64,000 bases of DNA from Spirochaetales bacterium (GCA_016930085.1 JAFGHO010000093.1:1-64000), one strand, 5' to 3'. Positions 9,448 through 18,226 are shown, counted from the stretch's first letter. The notes: generated by a model from the letters alone, not told the origin. Program-made: numbers and translations.

Positions 9448-11529
9448 TTAGTAATATACAGTTGTGCCGCCGGCTTCCAGTGACCGAATAACACCTTCCG
9501 CGTTTGCGTCTAACGTATTATTGAGAAGATAAAGCTCGAGTAACCTTGTCAGTCCGGCCAGTGAAGAAATATCGCTGATAGTATTATCGGAAAGCCATAA
9601 TCGTTCCAATGAGGGCAGCTTTGCAGTCGCGAACGCGGATACATCACTGATATTGTTGTTTGAAAGATGAAGGCTTTCCAGTCGAACCAGAGAGGCGGCG
9701 GCCAAAGGGGATAAATCGCTGATAGTATTACCCGACAAATCCAGTATATATAAGACAGCAAGGCCGGGAATGATTGAGATGTCGCTGATGTCGTTGTTCG
9801 AAAGAACCAGAGATTTTAATACCGTAAGACCGGAAAGGGGCGAAATATCGGTAATTTGATTATCTGCAAGCTCGAGAAATTCCATGGATGTAAAATGGGC
9901 AAGGGAAGCGACATCACTGACGGCATTATTGTTAAGGTATAACTCGGACATGGAAGCGATGGTTGAAAGAGACGAGATGTCGCTGATCCGGTTATTGCCG
10001 AGATGGAGGCTGCCGATTGAATCCCTGTTTCCTATCGGTGAAATATCACTTATCAGGTTGTTGTCCAAATGAAGAGCATATATACGACTTGAATTCCGGA
10101 AAGGCGGAAGATTGATTATGTTATTATTATCAAGATATATATAGACTAATGACGGCAGGCCCTCAAGAGGAGACAGATCGCTGATCCGGTTATTAAGTGC
10201 CTTGAATGTTTCCAATGAAATACAGTCTGCAAGAGCGGACAGGTCACTTACCCGGTTATCATCGATATAGATATCTGTCAATACACGCTTGCCCGCAAGA
10301 GCGGACAGGTCACTTATACGGTTATTCTTGATGCTAATAATCTCCAATGAATCGAGGTCGGCCAGAGCGGATAGATCACTGATCTGGTTGTTATTAAACC
10401 CAATCCTTGTTAATGCAGCCAATTCTGCTATTGGAGCAAGATCACTTATCAGATTATCGCTAAAAGATATATGAAGTAACGTGGTACAATCAGCCAGGGG
10501 GGACAGGTCGCTTATCCGGTTGTTATTAAAGCCTATATATTCTATTGCAGGAAGACCGGCCAGTGGAGACAGGTCGCTTACCTGGTTATCGTCAAGAAAA
10601 ATATATGTCAGTGATGTCAGGTTTGCCAGGGCAGAGATATCACTGACCCGGCAATTCTGGATAAATATTTTTGTTAATGAGCGGCAGGCAGCCAGGGGCG
10701 AAATATCACTTACAGGATTATTGGTAATCCAGAGATCGGTTAATGAAGTCAAGCTTGCCAGGGGCGAGATATCGCTTATCTGGTGCCTGGTAAGCTCCAG
10801 ATATGTTAATGAAGTAAAATGCTCCAGTCCCGTTAAATCATATATTTCACCGGTGCCGCCGATTGTGAGTCTTGTCAAATCCTTCACATCACTTGCGCGG
10901 ATGTCTCCGTACGGCCTGCTTAAAACACTCCTGATCCGTTTTTCCAGATTCGGGTCATTGAATACAATTATCGGATCCTGGCTGGGGAATCGATCAATAA
11001 GACCGACATAAAATCGGGCAACCAGAAGCGCATCGATTATATTGATTGCCCCATCGTCGTTGACATCCGCCCAGTCGACGACAAAATTCTCAGGAATAAA
11101 TCCCACATAGTATCGGGCTATTAAAAGGGCATCGATAATATTAACCGAGCCGTCATAATTGACATCACCTGAAAGCACTGTTGAATTAACAGCTTGAACT
11201 TGTATAACACTTGTGACACTGCTTTCTATATCTAAAATAGTAACAAATCCCGTTAATGTCTCCGCTGATGAAAAATAACTCCAGTCCACGGTGAGCGTGA
11301 TTGCTTCTCCCTCTATTCCCGATGCAGGAGAAACCGATAACCAGTCGGAAGAGCCATGAAGCTCCCATCCTCCTGTTGAACAATCCAGAACCGTTGCAGT
11401 CGCAGCGGATTGCGGGTGTTCGATAACAAAATTGGTTTTGGATAGAACGACTCCGGTTGGTGCGGGTGTCTGAGATAAAAGATATACCGAACAAAGAATA
11501 AGAAGTACAATAAAAGAATATTTTTTCAT
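9448..11529 (-). CDS. Exported leucine-rich-repeat protein with BACON-like and dockerin domains
   Basis: 693 residues, start ATG 11529 nine bases after AAGGAG. Residues 1-20 are a signal peptide. About 25-113 resemble a BACON-type beta-sandwich (W-L-S-V-S-P-A-S-G-x-x-G). Residues 120-180 are a dockerin with two DVNxDGxxNIIDALLxAR(Y/F)YVG repeats. From about 205 to the end run some twenty 22-residue leucine-rich repeats of internalin type (L-x-x-L-x-x-L-x-L-x-x-N-x-I-S-D-(I/L)-S-x-L-A). Such LRR arms bind proteins in known internalins; the ligand here is unknown. The dockerin sits between two domains rather than at an end. The gene is convergent with the dockerin protein at 3757-9390, with only 57 bases between the stops. 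Confidence 0.9.
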   Translation of the reverse strand: MKKYSFIVLLILCSVYLLSQTPAPTGVVLSKTNFVIEHPQSAATATVLDCSTGGWELHGSSDWLSVSPASGIEGEAITLTVDWSYFSSAETLTGFVTILDIESSVTSVIQVQAVNSTVLSGDVNYDGSVNIIDALLIARYYVGFIPENFVVDWADVNDDGAINIIDALLVARFYVGLIDRFPSQDPIIVFNDPNLEKRIRSVLSRPYGDIRASDVKDLTRLTIGGTGEIYDLTGLEHFTSLTYLELTRHQISDISPLASLTSLTDLWITNNPVSDISPLAACRSLTKIFIQNCRVSDISALANLTSLTYIFLDDNQVSDLSPLAGLPAIEYIGFNNNRISDLSPLADCTTLLHISFSDNLISDLAPIAELAALTRIGFNNNQISDLSALADLDSLEIISIKNNRISDLSALAGKRVLTDIYIDDNRVSDLSALADCISLETFKALNNRISDLSPLEGLPSLVYIYLDNNNIINLPPFRNSSRIYALHLDNNLISDISPIGNRDSIGSLHLGNNRISDISSLSTIASMSELYLNNNAVSDVASLAHFTSMEFLELADNQITDISPLSGLTVLKSLVLSNNDISDISIIPGLAVLYILDLSGNTISDLSPLAAASLVRLESLHLSNNNISDVSAFATAKLPSLERLWLSDNTISDISSLAGLTRLLELYLLNNTLDANAEGVIRSLEAGGTTVYY

Positions 11530-11555
11530 AATTATTTACTCCTTTTTTATAGGAT

Positions 11556-11584
11556 ATCATAACATTAATAAATCCTGTTGTAAA
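11556..11584 (-). promoter_or_regulatory. Promoter of the LRR-dockerin gene
   Basis: Read on the minus strand: TTTACA, a 17-base spacer, then TATGAT. Initiation about 11549 would give a leader of roughly 20 bases that includes the AAGGAG ribosome binding site of the gene starting at 11529. Confidence 0.5.
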
Positions 11585-11647
11585 TCAAAAATTTATGCCG
11601 GGGCCTTTGATTTTTTTGATCATGGAATAATGATTATTGAAGTAATC

Positions 11648-11702
11648 AGACACGGATTGAATAGACATCGGTGTTAATCCGTGTGAATCCGTGTCTTTTT
11701 TT
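11648..11702. repeat. Short direct/inverted repeat cluster ending in a T-run
   Basis: AGACACGGATT (11648-11658) and its exact complement AATCCGTGTCT (11686-11696) form an 11-bp inverted repeat. A third copy of the core AATCCGTGT lies at 11676-11684, so the right arm is a tandem duplicate with a 10-base period. Seven T residues follow. It resembles an intrinsic terminator on the plus strand, but no plus-strand gene precedes it. Confidence 0.5.
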
Positions 11703-11950
11703 ATACATGACCGGGGGAAGAGAATGACGGGCAAGGGAAATCGAAAAAGCGGCTGTTCGTTTTTGTTGTCGAGGTGACTGTATGAAGTAAAAAACGCGGG
11801 GCGATCTGTAGTTTATCAAAAAATATTATAACGGCAGCGGTGGCATCCGTCATCGTCCCGGATACAAGGCTTGTCAAAGAAGGCTGTTTCCCGGCAAACC
11901 TTTTGCATACTTGTATGAGAAAAGGGAATCTCTCATAAAGCGCACCAAAG

Positions 11951-12015
11951 GACACGGAGGAAAAAAAATTAAATTCTTTCTCTGTGATCTCCGCGGACTC
12001 TGTGAGAAATTTTCT
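11951..12015. repeat. Short-period repeat patch (CTCTGTGA-type)
   Basis: At 11980-12006 the sequence repeats an approximately nine-base unit (CTCTGTGAT, CTCCGCGGA, CTCTGTGAG), preceded by a GGACACGGAGG stretch of similar flavour. The organisation is like that of 11648-11702 and suggests a decayed dispersed intergenic repeat. There is no coding potential. Confidence 0.35.
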
Positions 12016-12048
12016 TAATGCTAATCATACAGAAATCTTATAAAGTTT

Positions 12049-12086
12049 AAAAAAAGCCTGACGGCGCTTCCGCCCCGTCAGGCTTT
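12049..12086 (-). terminator. Intrinsic terminator of the 12107-14308 lipoprotein genes
   Basis: On the minus strand, GCCTGACGG and CCGTCAGGC pair over nine bases around a ten-base loop, followed by seven T residues. It begins about 20 bases after the stop codon of the gene ending at 12107. Confidence 0.85.
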
Positions 12087-12106
12087 CCGTTATAAGGTAG
12101 TTACCG

Positions 12107-13453
12107 TTACTTCGTCGCGTAATGCATCAGCCAGCAGTCGTCTTCATCCGCTTCATTATGAAGGTAGAGAACATGCACCTGACCGGGGTACTTGCTCGCA
12201 CTTCCCCTGTCGAAATAGGTGATCCCTTCGAGTTCGCTGTCTCTTTTCCACCCGTCCCCGTAGTCGGGATCGTATTTGATATTGGCACGCCATTTGGCCG
12301 TCCCTTTTCTTCCCGTTATTTTGAAGATATAGAATCCCGTGTACGCGCTGTCTTCATCGCTTTTGTGGTCCAGGACATAGTAGAACAGTCCGTCGGGTCC
12401 GAACTCGCCGCCCTGGTTCCAGACACCGTTCCACCAGGACCCGTCGCTGTGCCCCAGACTTCCGAAGTCGAGACTGACGGAAAACAGATACGTAAGCGTT
12501 GCGCCCGCGTAGGGGATGCTGCTGTCATACACCTTGAGTACCTTATAGTCGTCGGTGGAATAAATCAGGCCGTTTACCGGATTGATCGCGACCCAGGCCG
12601 CCTTTGCCTGAATGTTTGTGGGAAAATACGCATAGGTTTGATACCGAAGCAGATAATCGTATACCACCACCACGGAGGCTTTACTCGAATCCTTTTTATA
12701 ATGCGGGACGTAAAGACGTCCGTCATAATAGGCGAGATCCCCGAAATGGTTGTAGTCGTCGATTGCGGACGGGAGACTGCCCGCGCTGGTACTTCCATGA
12801 ACATAGGTGATGTCGTTTTGATTGCACCGGTATATCCTCGTCCTGTTGCAGATATACCAGTAGGAACCATTGTTGGCTATCCCCTGTACTTCATTCACAT
12901 TCACATCGCCGCCGAACTCGGAATCTTTCGGTTCGGATTTGATATAGTCCAGTTTCGACGGAATGGTGATTTTCTTCCGCACTTCCATTGAACTGACCCT
13001 GTTGTCCCAGTTCATGTCCCCGCTCATTGTTATGTTTTTCAGGTTCCAGAAATGGGACGGCGATGAGTTTTCCGTCAACAGCCTGTAATCCCCCTTGTAG
13101 TCGGCATAACGGTAAATGATCGCTTCCCTGTTCTCGGGCACATGGATACTCGATATGGAATCCGTGATCCGGGTGCCGTCGCTCCACGTCTCGTGCATCG
13201 TCTGCGCGGAATAATAATAGTACTCGACGGGGGTCCCCATCCCCGTGTTTTTGTACGCCTTTACGGGAACCAGGTTCAGCCGCGAGTCTTTTACATATTC
13301 CGTCGCGCCCTGCCCCCCTTCATCGACGGACTCGCCCGGCTTTGCGGGTATTCGGGCGCCCGTATCGTTCCGGGCAACATCCATATCGCAGCCCGAAATA
13401 AAAACAACGAGTGCCGTAATTGAAACAGTTAAAATAATCGATGCCTTTCTCAT
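12107..13453 (-). CDS. Lipoprotein with probable beta-propeller fold
   Basis: 448 residues. The signal peptide ends in a lipobox (FISGC, Cys22), so the protein is probably lipid-anchored. AAGGAGG stands eight bases before ATG 13453. The mature part is rich in aromatic and glycine residues and has repeated beta-strand patterns such as 'YWYICNRTRIYRC', 'RLYVPHY' and 'GLIYSTDDYKVLKVYD', which look like propeller blades; this is inference from pattern only. No catalytic motif was recognised. It follows the lipoprotein gene 13490-14308 by 36 bases, so the two are probably one transcript ending at the 12049-12086 terminator. Confidence 0.8.
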   Translation of the reverse strand: MRKASIILTVSITALVVFISGCDMDVARNDTGARIPAKPGESVDEGGQGATEYVKDSRLNLVPVKAYKNTGMGTPVEYYYYSAQTMHETWSDGTRITDSISSIHVPENREAIIYRYADYKGDYRLLTENSSPSHFWNLKNITMSGDMNWDNRVSSMEVRKKITIPSKLDYIKSEPKDSEFGGDVNVNEVQGIANNGSYWYICNRTRIYRCNQNDITYVHGSTSAGSLPSAIDDYNHFGDLAYYDGRLYVPHYKKDSSKASVVVVYDYLLRYQTYAYFPTNIQAKAAWVAINPVNGLIYSTDDYKVLKVYDSSIPYAGATLTYLFSVSLDFGSLGHSDGSWWNGVWNQGGEFGPDGLFYYVLDHKSDEDSAYTGFYIFKITGRKGTAKWRANIKYDPDYGDGWKRDSELEGITYFDRGSASKYPGQVHVLYLHNEADEDDCWLMHYATK

Positions 13454-13489
13454 TGCTTCTTCCTCCTTTAAAAAAAGTAACCCTTCCGG

Positions 13490-14308
13490 TTATTTGTTGA
13501 GAATGAACTTGACCGCGTATCCGATGATCCGGATGGTATCCGCGCAATCGGCGATCGCATAATGGTCGATGATATGCCGGTAGTAATACCCCGCGTCGGT
13601 GAACATGTATCCCCGCGGCCAGTGGCTGCGCTGGAAAATATTGTAGAACTCCAGTCTTCCGTTGATAATCATATCGTTCCATGCCGACTGCCAGGCCAGG
13701 TCGTAATTACCGTTCCAGTCGGAACTGTGGCATCTGAACTTGACGTAGTCGTACCAGTAATTACACCGTCCCTCGTCACCCGGCGCGCCGGGTTCATGGG
13801 GATCGACGAGGACCACGGCGACCCGCGCGAAATCGTCGAAAAAGGGTTCGTTCTTCGCGATCATCCTGTAGGTTTTCGCGCCGCCCAGGCTTTTCCCGAT
13901 CAAAAGACAGATAAGCTGCGATTTGGACACCCCGTAAGCGTTCACCATATCGTTCACCCTGTTCTTCGCGTCCCCGATGTCGTATCCGCCTGACAGCCAG
14001 TACTTCCGCCAGGCACTCCAGCCCGATACATTGTCCATGGCCGCGTAAAACGCCCGGTCGATTCTCTTTTCATTCGCCGCCCCGTCCCATACGAGGGCGA
14101 CTATTTTCGTGGGGGTCGAGCCCCTTGTTCCGGAAACGATTTGGCTTTGTCCGCTGTCTTCCTCCGCAATTGAAGGCCCCTCGGTTTCGACCGCGGTATC
14201 CTTTTTTGCCGGACTGTCTTCCGTGACATCACAGCCGGCCGCCGCAAAAAACAGAACCAGCAGGGCACATAAAAAAGGACTCACCGTTTTGAACATCGTC
14301 ACTTTCAT
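13490..14308 (-). CDS. Lipoprotein with alpha/beta-hydrolase-like nucleophile motif
   Basis: 272 residues from ATG 14308, which has GAAGGAG eight bases upstream; an open frame extends 14 codons further but has no ribosome binding site. The lipobox is AAAGC (Cys26). Residues 132-145 contain L-I-G-K-S-L-G-G, a G-x-S-x-G nucleophile elbow (Ser140), after a beta strand as in alpha/beta hydrolases. A later strand VVLVDPHEPG (acid candidate Asp169) and I-I-D-H-Y (His249) could complete a Ser-Asp-His triad. This suggests an envelope esterase or lipase-like enzyme; the substrate is unknown. It is followed by the propeller-like lipoprotein and lies downstream of the hybrid kinase gene on the same strand, which may hint at shared control. 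Confidence 0.75.
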   Translation of the reverse strand: MKVTMFKTVSPFLCALLVLFFAAAGCDVTEDSPAKKDTAVETEGPSIAEEDSGQSQIVSGTRGSTPTKIVALVWDGAANEKRIDRAFYAAMDNVSGWSAWRKYWLSGGYDIGDAKNRVNDMVNAYGVSKSQLICLLIGKSLGGAKTYRMIAKNEPFFDDFARVAVVLVDPHEPGAPGDEGRCNYWYDYVKFRCHSSDWNGNYDLAWQSAWNDMIINGRLEFYNIFQRSHWPRGYMFTDAGYYYRHIIDHYAIADCADTIRIIGYAVKFILNK

Positions 14309-14447
14309 CCTTGTTTCTCCTTCTATTGATAAAATTAAAAATACATACATAAAAACTATGACATAGTTTTATAGACCGATGTAAAACGTAACACACATTT
14401 ATATCGTTCCGCCATATCTGGAAATGCGACAAATGATGCGACGGGGA

Positions 14448-16589
14448 TCAGGACAATGCTTCGAAAAGCTGGGCCGTCGAATTGATATCGAGTTTTTTGT
14501 GGATTCTGCGAACGTATGTCCGCACGGAGTTGATCGAGACGTGCAGGTTCGCCGCGATCTCTTTATAAAGGAGTCCCTGTTTCAGCATGGCAATGACCCG
14601 TATTTCCTGGTCGGAAATGCCGAGACGGGTATAGACATGCCCTTTGACCGTCTGAAAGGATTCGTCGACCTGCTTTTGCAGCCTGTCTTTAATATGCCGG
14701 TCCACCCTTTTTTTCACTTCTTCCAGGTTCTTTTCACTCAATGCCCTGCGCATCCTGATAAGCGAGGCGATTTTGTATCGCAATTCATCGACGGAAAACG
14801 GCTTGATGATGTAATCCACCGCGCCGTCGGCGAGGCATTGGAGTTTGGTCTGGTGCGACGACTGGGCCGTCAGGAAAATAAAGGGGACGGAGCAATATGC
14901 GGTATTCTCGTTTATTTTTGTCCGGAAGGTCTGCCCGTCCATTTCGTCCATCATGATGTCCGAAATGATGATATCAGGGGGGCTTTCCATCCGGCCGATT
15001 TCCTCCAATCCCTCTTTCCCGTTTCGCGCGCAGGCGACATTGTATTCATTGTTCAGTTTTTGCACAAGAAACGAAAGCAGGTCTTCATTATCCTCGACAA
15101 GCAATACCGTTGGCCGCTCGCCGTTTGACCGGGAATCCCCGGTCACCGGTCTGTCTTCCGGCGCCCCCGCATCGCTGCCGGTTATCGCGCCGGTCGAAAC
15201 CGTATCGGTTTCCTTTTTTTCATACGGCCGGAAACCGATGGCGATGCGTGTTCCCTCGTTCTCTTTACTTTCCAGTGAAATACCGGCGCCGATATCATCG
15301 CATATCTCCTTGACGATCGCCAGCCCCATGCCCAGTCCCTGAATATTACGTTTCTTGTGGGATATCTGGTAATAAGGCCTGAAGACATGTTCGATGACTT
15401 CGGCTGGAATACCGAGCCCGGTATCGGATACCTCGAGCACAATGGCACGAGATGTCCGGGAGAGGGAAATGGAAACCCTTCCCCCGGGGTTATTGTATTT
15501 TATCGAATTCTCGATGAGATTGTTAGCTATCCTGTCGAATGCAAACGGATCGATTTTCGTATAAAGGGCTTCAGGGGCCGCCGTAACCTCGAGACGAATA
15601 CCCTTGCTGCCGGCGGAACGGCTGAAAAGGGAAACAGACTGTTTCAGCATGCCGGAGACATCGACAATCTGTTCGTGATTATAAAAAAATCTTCCGGATT
15701 CCAGTTTGTGGAGGTCCAGAAAATTGACGATATCCCTTTTCATTTTCTCGAGGCCCGTCCTGATAAGGGAAATCTCTTCCGGTCTTTCATATGATTTGTA
15801 AAACTCGGAAAAAACGTTCGAGACAATGGTGAGCGGGGTCTTAATTTCATGGGCGATATTGATAAAAAAGGTTTCCTTCTGTTCCTTCGCCTCCTTGAGC
15901 TGGCGCGTCCGTTCCTGGACTTTCTGTTCGAGTGAGTTTTTGAGTACCAGAAGCTCCCTGTGCTCTTTATTGAAATTGTTCGTCAGGCTCCAGGAAAAAG
16001 AGAATGTCATGACAATGAAAAACATCCGGATAATCATGGAAGGGACCATCTCGAGAGAGACGGCGAGTATCAGTGTATGGAACAAGAGCAGACCGGAAAG
16101 CAGAATATAACCGATCAGAATGATCAGTTCATTCCTGTCCCTGATATTTTTTTTGAGAACGAGTGAATGGAGGATGATGCCGATGTAGATCAGCATCGCC
16201 GCGGAAAGCATCGAGTAAAGCCCGCGGAGAAAACCGACATGCTTGATTATCCCGAAAAGCAGAATGAACGCGGTTCCTAAAACAAAAAGTACGGAAGAAA
16301 GAATAATCGATTTCTTCCCGGTTTTCTTCAGATCGAAAATGGTATGCGGAAGATAGATAAAAATCATCGCAAAAACAATACAGGTGCCTGAATAGACCAG
16401 ATGAAAAAGGGAAAACCGGTAATACGGGGTATATTGATAGATGGAGTTCCAGTAGAGAAAGAAACTGTAACACAGGCAAAACAACGCGAACAACAAATTG
16501 CTCAAATCACGCCTCCTGCCGGAAAATATGAGGAGGTGGTATATTGCAAGTGCGATATAGATGCCGATAAAAAATAATGCCATATTCAT
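14448..16589 (-). CDS. Hybrid sensor histidine kinase - receiver - LuxR-type HTH in one chain
   Basis: 713 residues. Residues 1-205 hold about seven hydrophobic segments, reminiscent of 7TM sensor kinases. A short coiled coil (210-235) leads to the HisKA domain (phospho-accepting His247 in A-H-E-I-K-T-P) and HATPase domain (N-box N-N-L-I-E-N-S around 356-362, G1 D-T-G-L-G-I-P, G2 G-L-G-M-G-L-A). Residues 494-610 are a receiver with Asp544 as phosphorylation site, plus conserved T and K in FLTAQS and IKPF. The last ~60 residues are a LuxR/GerE helix-turn-helix. Sensor, kinase, receiver and DNA-binding output are therefore in one membrane protein, as in the hybrid two-component systems known mainly from gut Bacteroidetes, which use an AraC-type output. 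The DNA target is unknown; the two lipoprotein genes next downstream are candidates. Confidence 0.93.
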   Translation of the reverse strand: MNMALFFIGIYIALAIYHLLIFSGRRRDLSNLLFALFCLCYSFFLYWNSIYQYTPYYRFSLFHLVYSGTCIVFAMIFIYLPHTIFDLKKTGKKSIILSSVLFVLGTAFILLFGIIKHVGFLRGLYSMLSAAMLIYIGIILHSLVLKKNIRDRNELIILIGYILLSGLLLFHTLILAVSLEMVPSMIIRMFFIVMTFSFSWSLTNNFNKEHRELLVLKNSLEQKVQERTRQLKEAKEQKETFFINIAHEIKTPLTIVSNVFSEFYKSYERPEEISLIRTGLEKMKRDIVNFLDLHKLESGRFFYNHEQIVDVSGMLKQSVSLFSRSAGSKGIRLEVTAAPEALYTKIDPFAFDRIANNLIENSIKYNNPGGRVSISLSRTSRAIVLEVSDTGLGIPAEVIEHVFRPYYQISHKKRNIQGLGMGLAIVKEICDDIGAGISLESKENEGTRIAIGFRPYEKKETDTVSTGAITGSDAGAPEDRPVTGDSRSNGERPTVLLVEDNEDLLSFLVQKLNNEYNVACARNGKEGLEEIGRMESPPDIIISDIMMDEMDGQTFRTKINENTAYCSVPFIFLTAQSSHQTKLQCLADGAVDYIIKPFSVDELRYKIASLIRMRRALSEKNLEEVKKRVDRHIKDRLQKQVDESFQTVKGHVYTRLGISDQEIRVIAMLKQGLLYKEIAANLHVSINSVRTYVRRIHKKLDINSTAQLFEALS

Positions 16590-16632
16590 ACAAAAACCTG
16601 TTCCGTTTTAGTGTAAAAATATTAAAAAAATT

Positions 16633-16661
16633 ATTATGCCATTGTAGTATGTGCCTGTAAA
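16633..16661 (-). promoter_or_regulatory. Promoter of the hybrid kinase gene
   Basis: Minus strand: TTTACA, 17-base spacer, CATAAT, placed about 45 bases before the ATG at 16589. The surrounding sequence is AT-rich, so confidence is moderate. Confidence 0.4.
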
Positions 16662-16785
16662 ATACTTATTTTTTATTTAATTTACCTGTTTTTAATCAAT
16701 AAAAACAAATGGTTGTCGGTACACCAATGAATGTATACAATGGTATAGCATACATTATTATCAATGAAAAGCAGGATAACCGGTT

Positions 16786-18159
16786 TTATCGCACCCGTTC
16801 AAGAACAGTCTTCGGGGTTATCTGATGAACCTTCCCGTTTCCCGATACGGCCTTTTTTGTCCAAACGGCATAGACGATATCCTTTTTGTTATCGCCTGCC
16901 AGATACCGTGCCTTTTGTTCAAGGGATGTCTCAATTGAGGCAATATCCGGCGAATCCGCCCATTTCACTTCTCCGATCAACAGACTTTTATTATCCAATG
17001 ATTCCGCAACAATATCTATCTCGATCGGATTTTTATCGGGGGCCTTGCCCCACCACCGCGCCGCGACGTTCCATTCAATCCCTCCGATGTCGAGGCGGGG
17101 CACCGAGTCCCTGGCAATATCCTCCCAGACACCCCCGATATGATGGTTTATATCCTTTTGTATTTTCGAAAAAACCGGTTCGATCATATCCATTTCAAGC
17201 ATTGATTTATACGGCTGTATATACTTGAAATAAAAGCGAAGAAAGGGGTCTGAGAGTTTGTAAAGCGTTTTTTTTGTGCTTTTTATGTTCTCTCCGAAAG
17301 GAAGCTCCCTTTTTATATAACCGAGATCGATAAGGTACGAAAGCGTCCGCGAGAGATGGCCTGCCGGTTTCATAAGCCGTCCCGCTATTTCCGAAAGGCG
17401 GTGACAGCCGTTTCCGATCAGGTATAACAGGGAATACGGCTGTGTCGTACTCCTCATATCGTCCAGCAAAAGCCTGACGGGCTCATTGTGGAGGATACCG
17501 TTTTTATCGAGTATCAACTCTTTTATTGCGGTATCCGTATCCTCATAATTTTTTGCCAGTTCCCAGTAACGGGGCACACCCCCGAAGACGGCGTATGTAC
17601 CGACCGATTCTTCGGGATTTTTTCCCAGTGCTTCCGATATCCAGCCCGCTTTCAGGGGTTCGATATGGATGATCTGTTGCGCGCGGCCGTAAAGCGGTGA
17701 TGTCGCCTTTAATGCAAATCCGTACATCATCCGCTGGGATGATCCGCAGAGGACGATATCGATTCTGTTTATTTTCGGCAGATCGAGAAAACGCTGAAGA
17801 ATACTCGGAAGCTCCGGGCTGTTTTGCACCAAATAGGGAAACTCGTCGATAAAAAGGGTAACCCTTTCGCCGGCGAACCTGTCCAGGTTATCGAAAAGGG
17901 ATCTCCAGTCGGGATATTCCACGGATGAAAAACCATGCACTACCTTACCGATCTCTCCGCTCAACGCCTTAATCTGTAAACGTTTATCGGACTGATCGGC
18001 AAGGAAATAAATATCACGCTCTTTGAGAATATGACGGATAAGCCTTGATTTGCCGCAGCGTCTTCTCCCGTACAAAATAACGCATTGTGCTTCCGGTGAA
18101 GCAAGCGCTTTCCCTATTCGTTTCAATTCTTTCTGTCTGTCGAGAAACGGAAGTTTCAT
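16786..18159 (-). CDS. Archaeal-type AAA ATPase with C-terminal DUF234-like domain
   Basis: 457 residues. I use ATG 18159, preceded by AAGGAAAGG; the frame opens seven codons earlier at a TTG without a ribosome binding site. Walker A is G-R-R-R-C-G-K-S (residues 31-38) and Walker B is T-L-F-I-D-E-F. A winged-helix-like middle ('ILYLIGNGCHRLSEIAGRL'-type helices) precedes a C-terminal domain with nuclease-fold-like pattern (I-D-I-V-A-E-S ... L-L-I-G-E-V-K-W), typical of the DUF234/DUF4143 ATPases. In this family the C-terminal E-x-K resembles PD-(D/E)xK enzymes. The biological role is undefined; genes of this family are often multi-copy and patchily distributed. A near-perfect inverted repeat lies immediately upstream (18180-18226). 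Confidence 0.88.
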   Translation of the reverse strand: MKLPFLDRQKELKRIGKALASPEAQCVILYGRRRCGKSRLIRHILKERDIYFLADQSDKRLQIKALSGEIGKVVHGFSSVEYPDWRSLFDNLDRFAGERVTLFIDEFPYLVQNSPELPSILQRFLDLPKINRIDIVLCGSSQRMMYGFALKATSPLYGRAQQIIHIEPLKAGWISEALGKNPEESVGTYAVFGGVPRYWELAKNYEDTDTAIKELILDKNGILHNEPVRLLLDDMRSTTQPYSLLYLIGNGCHRLSEIAGRLMKPAGHLSRTLSYLIDLGYIKRELPFGENIKSTKKTLYKLSDPFLRFYFKYIQPYKSMLEMDMIEPVFSKIQKDINHHIGGVWEDIARDSVPRLDIGGIEWNVAARWWGKAPDKNPIEIDIVAESLDNKSLLIGEVKWADSPDIASIETSLEQKARYLAGDNKKDIVYAVWTKKAVSGNGKVHQITPKTVLERVR

Positions 18160-18179
18160 TCGATTCCTTTCCTTATACA

Positions 18180-18226
18180 ATGCATGTCAAACATTATGTT
18201 TCTCATACATAATGTTTGACATGCAT
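18180..18226. repeat. 20-bp perfect inverted repeat upstream of the ATPase gene
   Basis: Arms 18180-18199 (ATGCATGTCAAACATTATGT) and 18207-18226 are exact reverse complements around a 7-base loop. The element ends 21 bases before the ATPase start codon at 18159. It has no following T-run, so it is unlikely to be the terminator of the esterase gene ending at 18301. It is a candidate operator for autoregulation or a structured leader. Confidence 0.8.

Larger units (their letters stand above)
11530..12106. other. Intergenic region with promoter, decayed short repeats and a terminator
   Basis: This 577-base gap holds, from left to right: the promoter of the LRR gene (minus strand, 11556-11584), a short inverted and direct repeat cluster at 11648-11702, a second short-period repeat patch at 11951-12015, and the intrinsic terminator of the upstream minus-strand lipoprotein gene at 12049-12086. 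Open frames inside it are short, lack ribosome binding sites and show no recognisable protein features. Confidence 0.6.

Noticed and set aside
9448-10900. Regularly spaced 66-base repeats that could suggest a CRISPR array
   Set aside because: The repeats are imperfect, in frame, without unique spacers, and encode 22-residue leucine-rich repeats.
12122-12991. Plus-strand open frame of 289 codons opposite the propeller-like lipoprotein gene
   Set aside because: The minus-strand frame has a signal peptide, lipobox, ribosome binding site and terminator; the antisense frame has none of these.
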